The translations under genes and the position numbers were made by a program. DNA of 64,000 nt from Pelagicoccus sp. SDUM812003 (GTDB lineage Bacteria > Verrucomicrobiota > Verrucomicrobiia > Opitutales > Opitutaceae), in contig NZ_JARXHY010000004.1 in the NCBI RefSeq assembly GCF_031127815.1, positions 310,001-374,000 on the forward strand, in the 5' to 3' direction. This document shows, piece after piece, positions 54,761-64,000 of this stretch; within the stretch, counting starts at the first letter, position 1; every line of letters begins with the position of its first letter. The notes under the pieces were generated by a model. It saw only the letters and a list, made by a program, of their open reading frames with translations. It made no database searches and was not told the DNA's origin.

Positions 54761-56181
54761 TGGCTAGCGCTAGCTCCCATTCTCACGAAGCGAGACCCGC
54801 CATCCTCGAGGAGGTGAATCCGGTCGACATCCCGCGCCAACCGTGCGTGGCGAACGACCGCAGCTTCAACTGGATCACCGAAAAGGTCTGCGGTATCATC
54901 GAAGAAAAGACGCCGACTTGGTGGTGGGTGTGCTTTATCATCGCGTGCTGCATCGCCAGTTTCACGGTTGTCGGTCTCGTGTACCTGACCGCCACCGGCG
55001 TCGGCGTCTGGGGCTTGGCCAATCCGGTGAACTGGGGGTGGGCCATCGTGAACTTCGTTTTCTGGATCGGCATTGGTCACGCGGGAACGCTGATCTCGGC
55101 GATCCTCTGCTTGCTCAGACAGAAGTGGCGCACCTCGATCAATCGCGCCGCGGAGGCCATGACCATCTTCGCGGTGGTTTGCGCGGGCCTGTTTCCCGTC
55201 TTCCACGTGGGCCGCGTCTGGTTCGCTCTTTATCCGGGCTACCTGTTCCCATTCCCGAACGCCAACGCCATCTGGCCGAACTTCCGTTCGGCCCTGCTGT
55301 GGGACGTGTTCGCGGTCTCGACCTACGGTACCGTATCGGTGCTGTTCTGGTACATCGGTCTGATTCCCGACTTCGCCACCGTGCGCGACCGGGCGAAGAG
55401 CAAGATCCGCAAGATCGCCTATGGCATCGTGGCCATGGGCTGGCGCGGCTCGAATCGCCACTGGAGCAACTACGAAATGCTCTACCTGCTCTTGGCAGGT
55501 CTCTCCACGCCGCTGGTACTCTCGGTGCATACCATCGTATCCTTCGACTTCGCCATCTCTCTGGTCCCGGGCTGGCACACCACCATCTTCCCGCCTTACT
55601 TCGTGGCAGGGGCGATCTTCTCCGGTTTCGGCATGGTTTTGACGCTGATGCTGCCGCTGCGCGCCGTTTATGGCCTGCAGGATCTCATCACGCAGTACCA
55701 CATCGATTGCATGACCAAGATCGTTTTGGCCACCGGCACCATGGTCGGCTACGCCTACGGGATGGAGTTCTTCATCGCGGCGTACGGGGCCAACGACTTC
55801 GAAATCTTCGCCTTCGTGAACCGCGCCTTCGGCAACTACGCCTGGGCTTATTGGATCATGATCTCCTGCAACGTCATCTCGCCGCAGTTCTTCTGGTTCA
55901 AGAAGATCCGCGAGAACACCACGCTGGTTTGGGTGATTTCCATCTTCGTGAACGTGGGCATGTGGTTTGAGCGCTTCGTCATCACCGTGACCTCGCTCTC
56001 TCGCGACTTCCTGCCATCCAGCTGGGGCTACTACAGCCCGACGGTGGTGGACATCTTCACCTATCTCGGAACCTTCGGTCTGTTCTCGGTGCTGTTCCTC
56101 CTGTTCCTACGTTTCGTGCCATTGATGGCCATGGCGGAAATCAAGGCGGTCACTCCTCAAGCTGACCCTCACCACCACTAA
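54760..56181 (+). CDS. actC: Alternative complex III subunit ActC (NrfD-like)
   Basis: A 473-residue polytopic membrane protein of the NrfD/PsrC family with about ten helices. It carries the menaquinol-binding region facing the periplasm next to ActB. Recognisable parts are [20 protein letters not shown] (helices 2-3), [20 protein letters not shown] and [17 protein letters not shown] good GGAGG lies 14 bases before the ATG, inside actB. Paired in the complex with the similar ActF. Confidence 0.96.
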   Translation: MASASSHSHEARPAILEEVNPVDIPRQPCVANDRSFNWITEKVCGIIEEKTPTWWWVCFIIACCIASFTVVGLVYLTATGVGVWGLANPVNWGWAIVNFVFWIGIGHAGTLISAILCLLRQKWRTSINRAAEAMTIFAVVCAGLFPVFHVGRVWFALYPGYLFPFPNANAIWPNFRSALLWDVFAVSTYGTVSVLFWYIGLIPDFATVRDRAKSKIRKIAYGIVAMGWRGSNRHWSNYEMLYLLLAGLSTPLVLSVHTIVSFDFAISLVPGWHTTIFPPYFVAGAIFSGFGMVLTLMLPLRAVYGLQDLITQYHIDCMTKIVLATGTMVGYAYGMEFFIAAYGANDFEIFAFVNRAFGNYAWAYWIMISCNVISPQFFWFKKIRENTTLVWVISIFVNVGMWFERFVITVTSLSRDFLPSSWGYYSPTVVDIFTYLGTFGLFSVLFLLFLRFVPLMAMAEIKAVTPQADPHHH

Positions 56182-56206
56182 TCTCTAACGTCGACTCCTC
56201 TATCAA

Positions 56207-56764
56207 ATGGCGGACAAATTTGGAATACTCGCTAAGTTCGACACCCCGGCCGACATCATGCATGCGGCGGAAAAGGTGAGGGACGCCGGCTATAAATGCT
56301 GGGACGTGATCACGCCGTTTCCCATCCACGGGATGGATGCGGCCATGGGCTTGAAGCGCTCGCTGGTCCCGCGTTTCACCATCTGCGGCGGTACGCTCGG
56401 ATTCATCACCGGGATGAGCATGATCTTCATCACTAACGCGTCTAGTCTGGAACTCCCGTTCTACATCAAGGGCTATGAGATCCTGGTTGGCGGCAAGCCG
56501 CTGTTCAGCCCCTTTTTCGCGTTTCCGGTTTCCTACGAACTCACCATCCTCTTCTCGGCATTCGCGTCCATCGCTGGCATGTTCATCCTGAACAAGCTTC
56601 CGATGCACTACCATCCGGCGCTGAAGATCGACAAAGTGGCCGAAGCCTCGGACGACAAGTTTTTCCTCTACATCGAGAAGAACGATCCGCAGTTCGACGA
56701 CGCCAAGACGCGCGCCTTCATCGAAGGCCTGCATCCGGTGGAAATTTCCGACATGGAGGACTAA
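56207..56764 (+). CDS. actD: Alternative complex III subunit ActD (DUF3341)
   Basis: A 185-residue membrane protein with two helices and cytoplasmic N- and C-terminal parts. The family opening is present: FGILAKFDTPADIMHAAEKV, YKCWDVITPFPIHGMDAAMG. It is a structural subunit without cofactors in known complexes. Located 25 bases after actC. Confidence 0.95.
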   Translation: MADKFGILAKFDTPADIMHAAEKVRDAGYKCWDVITPFPIHGMDAAMGLKRSLVPRFTICGGTLGFITGMSMIFITNASSLELPFYIKGYEILVGGKPLFSPFFAFPVSYELTILFSAFASIAGMFILNKLPMHYHPALKIDKVAEASDDKFFLYIEKNDPQFDDAKTRAFIEGLHPVEISDMED

Positions 56765-56768
56765 CGCG

Positions 56769-57379
56769 ATGCGCTACGTATACCTGACATTTATTCTCAT
56801 CGTCGTGGCGGTGGTTTCCGTTCTCGGATTCCGCGGCACGAAGTTCACCAAGCCGCCGATCGAGGTCTTTGACGACATGGACCACATGCCGAAGTACCAG
56901 CCTCAAGCGGAAAGCGCTTTTTTCGCGGACGGACGCGTCGACCGTCTCCCAGTGCCGAACACGGTGGCTCGCGGAACCTTCATCGAAAACGAGTTCATGG
57001 CGACCGGAAAGGTCGACGGCGCGTTCGCCAACGGTTTCCCCATCGCGGTCGACAACGCGGCCATGGAGCGCGGGCAGGAACGCTACAACATCTACTGCAC
57101 CGTCTGTCACGGGGCGACGGGCGATGGCGCCGGACGTACCGCGGACTATGGCATGACTGCGATCGCGAATCTCACTGCCGCTCCCTATACCGATATGAAG
57201 GACGGAGAGATCTTTCACTACATCGGGCATGGCAGCCGTAGCGGACGCATGTATGGCTACAAGGAAAAGCTTTCGGTCGAAGACCGCTGGAAGGTCGTTC
57301 TCTACGTTCGCGCATTGCAGCGGGCGGCGAACGGCTCGGTGAATGATTTAACTCCCGCGACTAAGGAGGAGCTAGGACT

Positions 57380-57383
<4 letters not shown>
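56769..57383 (+). CDS. actE: Alternative complex III subunit ActE, monohaem cytochrome c
   Basis: A 204-residue lipoprotein- or helix-anchored cytochrome with one CTVCH haem site (~residue 111) and a likely axial Met in the GMTAIANLT or RMYGYK region. The N-terminal hydrophobic stretch (YVYLTFILIVVAVVSVLGF) anchors it; there is no lipobox Cys. A GGAGG lies 9 bases before the ATG. It takes electrons from ActA and passes them to the terminal acceptor. The stop overlaps actF by 4 bases. Confidence 0.94.
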
Positions 57384-58609
<1,226 letters not shown>

Positions 58610-58620
58610 GCGTTTACGAA

Positions 58621-58899
58621 ATGAGTGCCCAAGCTCACACACCCTCTCGTAGTTCCTTTCCGGTCGTGGTAGCGATCGTCGGCAGTTTCCTGCTCTTCTG
58701 GTTCCTCACCAGCGAAGTGTATGTCGACGAGCCCGAAGCTGCCGCTCCGGCCGCTCTCGACATCCCGACCCTCGCGGAGCACCAAGGCAAGGCGGAGTCC
58801 GCTCTGGAAAGCTATTCGGTAACCGATGCGGCGAACGGCAAGGTTCGTCTCTCCATTGAGCGAGCTAAGGAACTCGTGATCGCGGAAAAGGCGAAGTAG
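58621..58899 (+). CDS. Small single-pass membrane protein between ACIII and the oxidase-like genes
   Basis: A 92-residue protein with an N-terminal helix (FPVVVAIVGSFLLFWFLTSE, ~13-32) and an acidic, Ala-rich periplasmic or cytoplasmic tail (~35-92). I cannot name a family. It lies 11 bases after actF and 42 bases before the CcoN-like gene on the same strand, so it is co-transcribed and may be an assembly or linker subunit. The ATG at 58621 is used; an upstream in-frame start at 58588 lies within actF. Confidence 0.72.
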   Translation: MSAQAHTPSRSSFPVVVAIVGSFLLFWFLTSEVYVDEPEAAAPAALDIPTLAEHQGKAESALESYSVTDAANGKVRLSIERAKELVIAEKAK

Positions 58900-58941
58900 G
58901 GCGACGCTTCGGTTTCGACTACGGCTTGCGACGTTTAGCTT

Positions 58942-60423
58942 ATGAATTTGATCTGCAACCTCTTCTCATCGCTCTTTCCGACTTTGGAAGGCTCGGCCGC
59001 CGATCGCGACCGTGAGCAGGCGATCGATTCGTCGATACGGTTCGCGGTTCTTGGGTTGGTCAAAGGCTCGGTCTTCTGGCTGCTTATCAGTTCGGTGCTT
59101 GGTTTGGTCGTCTCCATCAAGCTGCACAGCCCGGACTACCTCGGCGACTCGGAGTTCCTCACCTACGGAAAGGTCTATCCAGCTTTTTGGAACGCCCTGG
59201 TTTTCGGTTGGCTCTTCAATGCGGGACTCGCCTGCTGCGCCTGGATTTTGGCCCGCCTTTCCGGCCGTCCCTCGGGCAATAGCGGATTGCTGGCGATTTC
59301 CAGCGGAGCTTGGAACGTCGCGGTGGTGATCGGTTTGATCGGCATTTTCCGCGGTGAACTGAGTCCCTACCGCATGTTGGAGTTCCCGTCCTATGCGGCG
59401 CCGTTTCTCTTCGCTGCCTTTGGAGGTATCGGCTTGTGGATCGTTCTCACCTTCAAAGCCCGCGCCTACCGGTCGGCCTTCGCTTCCCAGTGGTACGCGT
59501 TAGCGGGCGTGTTTTCCTTCGTCTGGATCTACACCGTGGCGCAAGTCATGATTTTCTGCCTGCCCGCGCAAGGGGTTTTCCAAGCGGTCGTGGCTAGCTG
59601 GTTCAAGGGGAATCTCTTCGGATTGGTGATCGCTCCGTTCGCCTTCGCGACGATCTACTACTTGATCCCCAAAGCTCTTGGGCAGCACATCGTCGGCTAC
59701 CGTCAGGCGGGCATCGCTTTCTGGAGCTGGATCATCTTTTCCAGCTGCAGCGGCCTGGCTGCCTTGGTGAGTGGTCCGTTCCCGGCTTGGGTGGCGTCAG
59801 TCGGCGTGGTGGCAAGCTTTGGCCTGTTCCTGCCGATCACGATCTTCTCCATGCAGTTTCTTTCCAGCTTGCTGGCGAGCTTTTCCAAGATTTGGGATAC
59901 CATATCCATCCGATACATCTTTTACGGGGTGGTGGCCCTCATCGCTTCCACGCTGTTGATCATCGTCGGTTCGCTGCGCAGCGTGCAGGACACGGTGCAA
60001 TTCAGCCAGTTCGATGACGGAGTGCGCTTCCTGTTTCTAGCTGGATTCGCGGGCATGAGCTTCATGGGAGCGCTCTACTACATACTGCCGCGATTGCTGA
60101 ACAAGGAGCTGGCGAGCGCCGGATTGGCCGACCTTCAGTTCTGGGTGCAGGGCCTGTCGATTTTCGTCATTGCGCTCTGCGCCATCACTGGCGGCATCGC
60201 TCATGGATCCTTGCTTAACGGCAGCACAGCCGATGCCGTAGCGATACTGCAGAGCACTCAGTCCTACCTTGTTCTCGCCACCATTGGCTACGCAATGTTC
60301 CTGTGCGGCAGCATGGCATATGTCGTATCCTTCACGTGGATGCTCCTAGCTCCACGCAGCGAAAAGGAAAAGTCCGCTGACCTGATCAAGTCGGCTCCAG
60401 AACTGGAGTACACTCCACTATGA
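58942..60423 (+). CDS. CcoN-like oxidase subunit I lacking all haem and copper ligands
   Basis: A 493-residue, ~12-helix membrane protein aligning with cbb3-oxidase subunit I (CcoN): YGKVYPAFWNALVFGW, GNLFGL...ATIYYLIPK, PFPAWVASVGVV and GALYYILPRLL sit where family landmarks are. In a working CcoN six His bind haem b, haem b3 and CuB. Here their positions hold F82, G223, A273, A274 and residues of RFLFLAG at ~362-368. The only His are H62, H249 and H421, all elsewhere. The active-site Tyr region (IIFSSCSGL) is also changed. It therefore should bind no haem b or copper and cannot reduce oxygen. Frame and length are intact and it overlaps the next gene by 4 bases, so it is not a decaying pseudogene. 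Confidence 0.85.
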   Translation: MNLICNLFSSLFPTLEGSAADRDREQAIDSSIRFAVLGLVKGSVFWLLISSVLGLVVSIKLHSPDYLGDSEFLTYGKVYPAFWNALVFGWLFNAGLACCAWILARLSGRPSGNSGLLAISSGAWNVAVVIGLIGIFRGELSPYRMLEFPSYAAPFLFAAFGGIGLWIVLTFKARAYRSAFASQWYALAGVFSFVWIYTVAQVMIFCLPAQGVFQAVVASWFKGNLFGLVIAPFAFATIYYLIPKALGQHIVGYRQAGIAFWSWIIFSSCSGLAALVSGPFPAWVASVGVVASFGLFLPITIFSMQFLSSLLASFSKIWDTISIRYIFYGVVALIASTLLIIVGSLRSVQDTVQFSQFDDGVRFLFLAGFAGMSFMGALYYILPRLLNKELASAGLADLQFWVQGLSIFVIALCAITGGIAHGSLLNGSTADAVAILQSTQSYLVLATIGYAMFLCGSMAYVVSFTWMLLAPRSEKEKSADLIKSAPELEYTPL

Positions 60424-61046
60424 ACAGAGGTCCTTTCATATTTCTCGGAGTCCTCATCGTAGTCTCGCTCTCCTGGGCTTTGACTTTGGTGAAACCCATT
60501 TCCGAAGCTGGCAATCTCTCCGCCATCGGCTCGGGCGCTGATCGCATTCCCAGTCTGATGACGGGAGCGGAGCACCAAGGTCGGGAAACGTATCAGGAGC
60601 TGGGTTGCGTGGCCTGTCACACCCAGCAAGTGCGGGCGGTCTCCGGTTCGGATGTGGAACGCGGCTGGGGCGAGCGCCAGACCGTGGCGCTTGATTACAT
60701 CGACCAATCGCCAGTCTTCACTGGCGACAATCGCTTTGGACCGGATTTGACCAATGTCGGGGCTCGTCGCCCTGACGTGGACTGGCACCTTTTGCATCTT
60801 TACAATCCCCAGATCACTTCGCCTGGCTCCAACATGCCGCCGTACGGTTTTCTTTTCGAGACCCGTCAGATCGTGGGCGAGGCTTCCGAGCGCGCTTTGG
60901 ACCTCCCGCAGGCTTTCGCTGTCGCTCCAGGGTACGAAGTGGTTCCCACCCGACGAGCGGAAGCGCTCGCCGCTTACTTGGCTAGCCTGAATATCAGCTA
61001 CGAGATCGAGACCGCGCCGTCTCCTGAAAAGCTCTCCTACAAGTAA
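60420..61046 (+). CDS. ccoO: CcoO-like monohaem cytochrome c
   Basis: A 208-residue cytochrome c of the CcoO type, anchored by one N-terminal helix (FIFLGVLIVVSLSWALTLVK). The haem site is CVACH in YQELGCVACHTQQVRA, with the CcoO-type continuation GDNRFGPDLTNVGARRPDVD, WHLLHLYNPQ and PPYGFLFE (axial Met in SNMPPYG). It overlaps the CcoN-like gene by 4 bases and the next cytochrome gene by one. The haem site is intact although the CcoN-like partner has lost its cofactors. Confidence 0.88.
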   Translation: MNRGPFIFLGVLIVVSLSWALTLVKPISEAGNLSAIGSGADRIPSLMTGAEHQGRETYQELGCVACHTQQVRAVSGSDVERGWGERQTVALDYIDQSPVFTGDNRFGPDLTNVGARRPDVDWHLLHLYNPQITSPGSNMPPYGFLFETRQIVGEASERALDLPQAFAVAPGYEVVPTRRAEALAAYLASLNISYEIETAPSPEKLSYK

Positions 61047-61708
61047 TGGAAGACAATCGCAACCAACAGGAACTGCCTGAGCTCGACGCCAGCCGTGCCA
61101 ATGACGAGAGCGTCATTCGGGTGCACGCCCAGATCCGTCGCACTCCCATTGCCGGCTCGCCCATAGCGTTCTTCACGACCATCGCCCTGATCATCGTTTT
61201 CGTCTTTGGCTGGTTCTACTTCCGTCGTTATTTCGCGGGAGGGGATAGTCACGCCTACGTGGCGGACCGCGAACAGATCGCGGCCATGGAAGCGTACCTG
61301 AACCGACCGAAGGAACCTGCCGGACCGGTAGTCGTCGACGGGGGAGCTCTGTACGCTCAGCAGTGCTCGGCCTGCCACCAGGCGAACGGGCAGGGGCTCG
61401 CGGGCGCGTTTCCTCCTTTGGCCGGATCCGAGTGGGTGACCACGGGTGACGGCGAGCTGCCGATCAAGATCCTGCTCTCCGGTCTCGGCGGAGAGATCAC
61501 CGTAAAGGGGCAGACCTACAACGGCGCCATGCCCGCTTTTGGAGCGGTCTTCGACGATGCTGAAATCGCGGCGGTGGTGAACTACATCCGCGGCTCCTGG
61601 GATAATGAGGCCAGTGAAGTGACGGCGGAGCAGGTGGCTGCGGTGCGAGCGGATACCGGATCGCGCGGGACTTGGACCGCTGCGGAGCTGCAGAGCCACT
61701 TCGAATAG
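61046..61708 (+). CDS. Membrane-anchored monohaem cytochrome c (CcoP position)
   Basis: A 220-residue cytochrome with a long cytoplasmic N-terminus, one helix (SPIAFFTTIALIIVFVFGWF, ~40-60) and a single class I haem domain (YAQQCSACHQANGQGL, axial Met in YNGAMPAFG, then VVNYIRGSW). A true CcoP has two haem domains; this has one, so the name CcoP is not used. It is co-transcribed with the CcoO-like gene and could hand electrons on to a separate oxidase. Confidence 0.9.
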   Translation: MEDNRNQQELPELDASRANDESVIRVHAQIRRTPIAGSPIAFFTTIALIIVFVFGWFYFRRYFAGGDSHAYVADREQIAAMEAYLNRPKEPAGPVVVDGGALYAQQCSACHQANGQGLAGAFPPLAGSEWVTTGDGELPIKILLSGLGGEITVKGQTYNGAMPAFGAVFDDAEIAAVVNYIRGSWDNEASEVTAEQVAAVRADTGSRGTWTAAELQSHFE

Positions 61709-61737
61709 CGAGAGCGAGGTCGCTCAACATCGAATTT

Positions 61738-61772
61738 GAAACTGCCGTGGGCTCGCCTCGGCAGTTTCTTTG
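61738..61772 (+). terminator. Terminator of the ACIII/cytochrome operon
   Basis: GAAACTGCCG (61738-61747) pairs perfectly with CGGCAGTTTC (61759-61768) and is followed by TTTG. It starts 30 bases after the last cytochrome gene and lies before the convergent proC gene, which it could also serve in reverse. Confidence 0.8.
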
Positions 61773-61836
61773 TAGGTGGACAAATGCGTTCGAAGGTCGT
61801 CTCGCCCTAGGAAAAGGGAGTCGAGCTGTCCTTCGG

Positions 61837-62646
61837 CTACTTGCTTTGCGAGAGCTCTACGGAGCGACTGACTGCGTCGCCGGCTGAGGTGTCCATGATC
61901 TGGGGAAATCCGTTGCGGTCGAGACTGGTCAGCAGGGCGTGGGTCACGCCATTTGGCGAGACGACCTCATCGATGAGGTCCTGAGGGTCGCGTCCGCTGG
62001 CGTTGAAGAGCTCCATGGATCCGATCGCGGTTTCCGCGGCCAGCTTCATAGCGAGAGTCTTGTCGAGTCCGCGCTTTTCTGCCGCTTCGCCGAGCAGTTG
62101 CACGATGCGGAAATAGAAGGCGGGGCCGCAGCCGTTGATCACCGTGGCGATATGCAGCTGCTCTTCCGCCACTTCATAAGCGGTACCCAAGGAGGAGAGA
62201 ATGGCTTCGACGGTCTCTTTCTCCTGGGCGCTGGGATCCTTGCTGAAGCAGTAGGTGGAGACGCCTTTTCCGATCTGCGACGGCGTATTGGGCATGACCC
62301 GGACCAGGTTGGCCGCGTCTGGCGCGACGGCCTGCATGGATTCGAGGGTGCGTCCGGCGAGCACGGAGATGACGAGTTTCCCCGCCAAGGCGTTCGCTTC
62401 CTCCTTGGTGATGGTTTCGAGGTGTTGCGGCTTGAAGGCGAGGATGACGACATCGGAATTCTCGATGAGTTCGCGCTTGCTGGCCGCCACGCTGCCGCCG
62501 GTTTTCTGCGCCATGATTTCGGCGCCCTTTCCGGAGGCGCTGACGCAGCGGAGGTCTGCGGGGGCGCAGATGCCTTTGGCGACGAGACCGCTCGCAATGG
62601 CGCGGCCCATGTTTCCAGCTCCAATGAATCCTATTTTAAAACTCAT
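61837..62646 (-). CDS. proC: Pyrroline-5-carboxylate reductase
   Basis: A 269-residue cytoplasmic enzyme for the last step of proline synthesis, reducing pyrroline-5-carboxylate with NAD(P)H. The ATG at 62646 gives MSFKIGFIGAGNMGRAIASG with the Rossmann GxGxxG; the frame continues 28 codons upstream without family sequence. VMPNTPSQIGKGVSTY, the NGCGPAFYF segment and SPNGVTHALLTSLDRNGFPQ (ProC signature) are intact. It is convergent with the cytochrome operon and preceded on its strand by a REC-kinase gene. Confidence 0.95.
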   Translation of the reverse strand: MSFKIGFIGAGNMGRAIASGLVAKGICAPADLRCVSASGKGAEIMAQKTGGSVAASKRELIENSDVVILAFKPQHLETITKEEANALAGKLVISVLAGRTLESMQAVAPDAANLVRVMPNTPSQIGKGVSTYCFSKDPSAQEKETVEAILSSLGTAYEVAEEQLHIATVINGCGPAFYFRIVQLLGEAAEKRGLDKTLAMKLAAETAIGSMELFNASGRDPQDLIDEVVSPNGVTHALLTSLDRNGFPQIMDTSAGDAVSRSVELSQSK

Positions 62647-62691
62647 GCCATCGATGAGGAAGGGGAGTGCGGGAGAAGTCAACGAAAGGCA

Positions 62692-62727
62692 AAAAAGCCT
62701 CCGTCGCTGGGAGCGAGGAGGCTTTAT
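62692..62727 (-). terminator. Terminator after the REC-kinase gene
   Basis: On the minus strand, AAAGCCTCC and GGAGGCTTT flank an inner TCGCT/AGCGA stem with a three-base loop, and the outer stem ends in a run of six T (AAAAAA at 62691-62696). It begins 28 bases after the kinase stop and separates that gene from proC. Confidence 0.88.
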
Positions 62728-62754
62728 CAAGCGATGCGTGGGCGGGCCAGCGCT

Positions 62755-63876
62755 CTAGTCATTTTCATCCCGATCGATGGGATGGCTGAAACGGACGGTG
62801 ACGCCGGGAGCCCCCTCGGTATCGGCGATTTGGATTTCGCCGCCGAGCGTGCGGATGGCGTGGCGAGCGACGGTGAGTCCCATACCCACTCCGACCGTGT
62901 TCTTGGTGCTGATGAAGGGCTCGAACATGTTTTCCTCCACCTCTGGATCGATGCCGCGGCCTTGGTCGATGAGCAGGAATTCGATGTCGGGGCCTTTCTT
63001 GGCGATCTTTAGCTCGATGGGGCGGGCTCCGGCGTGGTCGGACCCGTAGCTTTCCCATGCGTTGATGATCAGTTTCGAAAGCGCGTCTTCAAAGGCCTCG
63101 ATGTTGGTGCGTATAAAGATTTCGCCTAGATTGTTTTCGATGCTGATATCGTACTCGCGGTTGCTGTCTTCGCGTGCCCGACGGATGCTGCCGCTGATGA
63201 GGCGCTCCAGACTCATCTCGTGCAGCGGCAAGCGCGTGGTGAAGGCCACGGTGCTGAGCTGCTTGATGATGCCGACGATGCGGTTGGAAGCGGACTCCAC
63301 TCGGGCGATGTTCTTGAGCACCTTGTCTGGGTCCTTGTAGTTGACTTTGGCCAGCTCGAGGTAGCCCATGACCACGCCCAGCAGGTTGTTGAGGTTGTGA
63401 GCGATGCCTTGAGTGAGGGCGCCGATGGCGGCGGAGCGCCGAGATTCGCCGAGGCGGCGGGTCAGCTCCACGTTGGCTTTGTTGATGGCCAGATAGTTGA
63501 GCTGGGTGCGCACGCGGGCGATGGTCTCGTCCAGATCGATCGGCTTGGTGATGTAGTCCACGGCGCCAGCTTCGAGACCTTCGAGCTTTCCCTTTTTGGA
63601 ATTGTGGGCGGTGACGAAGATGACCGGGATGGCTTTGGTTCGCTTGTCCTCGCGCAGCTTTTGGCAGACCGCGAAGCCATCCATGCCGGGCATCATCACG
63701 TCGAGGAGGATCAAGTCGGGTCGTTCGCTGCGGGCGACCTCGAGACAGTCTTCGCCATTGTCAGCAGTCAGAACGTGGATCCCATCCCATTCGAGCTTTC
63801 GTTGGAGGAGTTGGATATTGATTGGCTCATCGTCGACGACGAGCACGCTGCGTTGGCTTTCTGAGATGTCGCTCAT
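62755..63876 (-). CDS. Receiver-histidine kinase fusion
   Basis: A 373-residue cytoplasmic protein with the unusual order receiver first, kinase second. The receiver (~8-125) has VLVVDDEPIN, Asp59 in LILLDVMMPGMDG and Lys in YITKPIDLDE. A short helix leads to a HisKA-like region with His160 (TQGIAHNLNNLLGVV, a HNLNN form rather than HDFNN) and a HATPase (~245-365, NAWESYGSDHAG, DQGRGI, GVGMGLTVARHAI). It probably receives phosphate from another kinase and then acts on a downstream protein. It lies between proC and folD, all on the minus strand, with no visible target. Confidence 0.9.
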   Translation of the reverse strand: MSDISESQRSVLVVDDEPINIQLLQRKLEWDGIHVLTADNGEDCLEVARSERPDLILLDVMMPGMDGFAVCQKLREDKRTKAIPVIFVTAHNSKKGKLEGLEAGAVDYITKPIDLDETIARVRTQLNYLAINKANVELTRRLGESRRSAAIGALTQGIAHNLNNLLGVVMGYLELAKVNYKDPDKVLKNIARVESASNRIVGIIKQLSTVAFTTRLPLHEMSLERLISGSIRRAREDSNREYDISIENNLGEIFIRTNIEAFEDALSKLIINAWESYGSDHAGARPIELKIAKKGPDIEFLLIDQGRGIDPEVEENMFEPFISTKNTVGVGMGLTVARHAIRTLGGEIQIADTEGAPGVTVRFSHPIDRDEND

Positions 63877-63908
63877 GCGGTCTTCTAGGTGGAAACAAGG
63901 AGTCGGAG

Positions 63909-64000
63909 CTAGGAACTTGACTGAAGTTTATAGGCTTTGAAAGTGTTTTTCATCAGCATTGCCACAGTCATGGGACCGACTCCCCCGGGCACCGGCGTGA
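63909..64000 (-). CDS. folD: FolD, C-terminal end (gene runs off the window)
   Basis: The last 30 codons of bifunctional methylenetetrahydrofolate dehydrogenase/cyclohydrolase. The minus-strand frame reads TPVPGGVGPMTVAMLMKNTF, the invariant C-terminal FolD motif, then KAYKLQSSS and a TAG at 63909-63911. The enzyme supplies one-carbon units for purine and formyl-Met synthesis. The rest lies beyond base 64000. Confidence 0.93.
   Translation of the reverse strand, partial: TPVPGGVGPMTVAMLMKNTFKAYKLQSSS

Noticed and set aside
58942-61708. Functional cbb3-type terminal oxidase
   Set aside because: The catalytic subunit has no haem or copper ligands; only the cytochrome c subunits are intact.

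Overview
The window looks like chromosome from a Gram-negative, aerobic, polysaccharide-degrading member of the Verrucomicrobiota, probably class Opitutia (Puniceicoccales/Pelagicoccus-like). This is inferred from the mix of genes: lpxI (lipid A synthesis, so an outer membrane), a complete type II secretion operon, alternative complex III (actABCDEF), a secreted GH10 xylanase, a reg_prop hybrid kinase, a DUF5069 protein, and starts that mostly lack a Shine-Dalgarno sequence. The DNA is moderately GC-rich. No prophage, transposase, CRISPR array, rRNA or tRNA was seen.

Layout. 1-9 kb: a partial MFS transporter, a secreted fasciclin protein, an aldo/keto reductase flanked by decayed relatives, a spermidine-synthase-like protein, a secreted serine hydrolase, arfB and a DUF2254 membrane protein. 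9-24 kb: leuS-lpxI, a 1589-residue secreted beta-sheet/propeller protein, a TetR-DsrE-PPOX cluster with visible operators, a SatD-DUF3307 pair with phased repeats upstream, riboflavin synthase, a family-4-type uracil-DNA glycosylase and a cytoplasmic EF-hand protein. 24-33 kb: GH10 xylanase, a PAS hybrid kinase with a NarL-type regulator, an MreB/MamK-like actin with an unknown partner, and yceH. 33-44 kb: one 11-gene type II secretion operon (G-H-I-J-K-L-M-D-C-E-F). 44-50 kb: a reg_prop hybrid kinase and a LolCD-type ABC transporter. 50.5-61.7 kb: alternative complex III followed by a cbb3-oxidase-like module. 61.8-64 kb: proC, a REC-kinase protein and the 3' end of folD.

How they fit together. 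The type II system would export the signal-peptide enzymes seen here (xylanase, hydrolase, the 1589-residue protein). Energy metabolism is represented by alternative complex III, which oxidises quinol and reduces cytochrome c. The most unusual observation is directly downstream of it. The CcoN-like protein keeps the oxidase subunit I fold and its partners keep their haem c sites, but every histidine that would bind haem b, haem b3 or CuB is gone. It cannot be a normal oxygen reductase and may be a structural or electron-transfer module tied to complex III. The actin/partner pair, the SatD-DUF3307 pair and the tandem TetR operators are the next most interesting loci.
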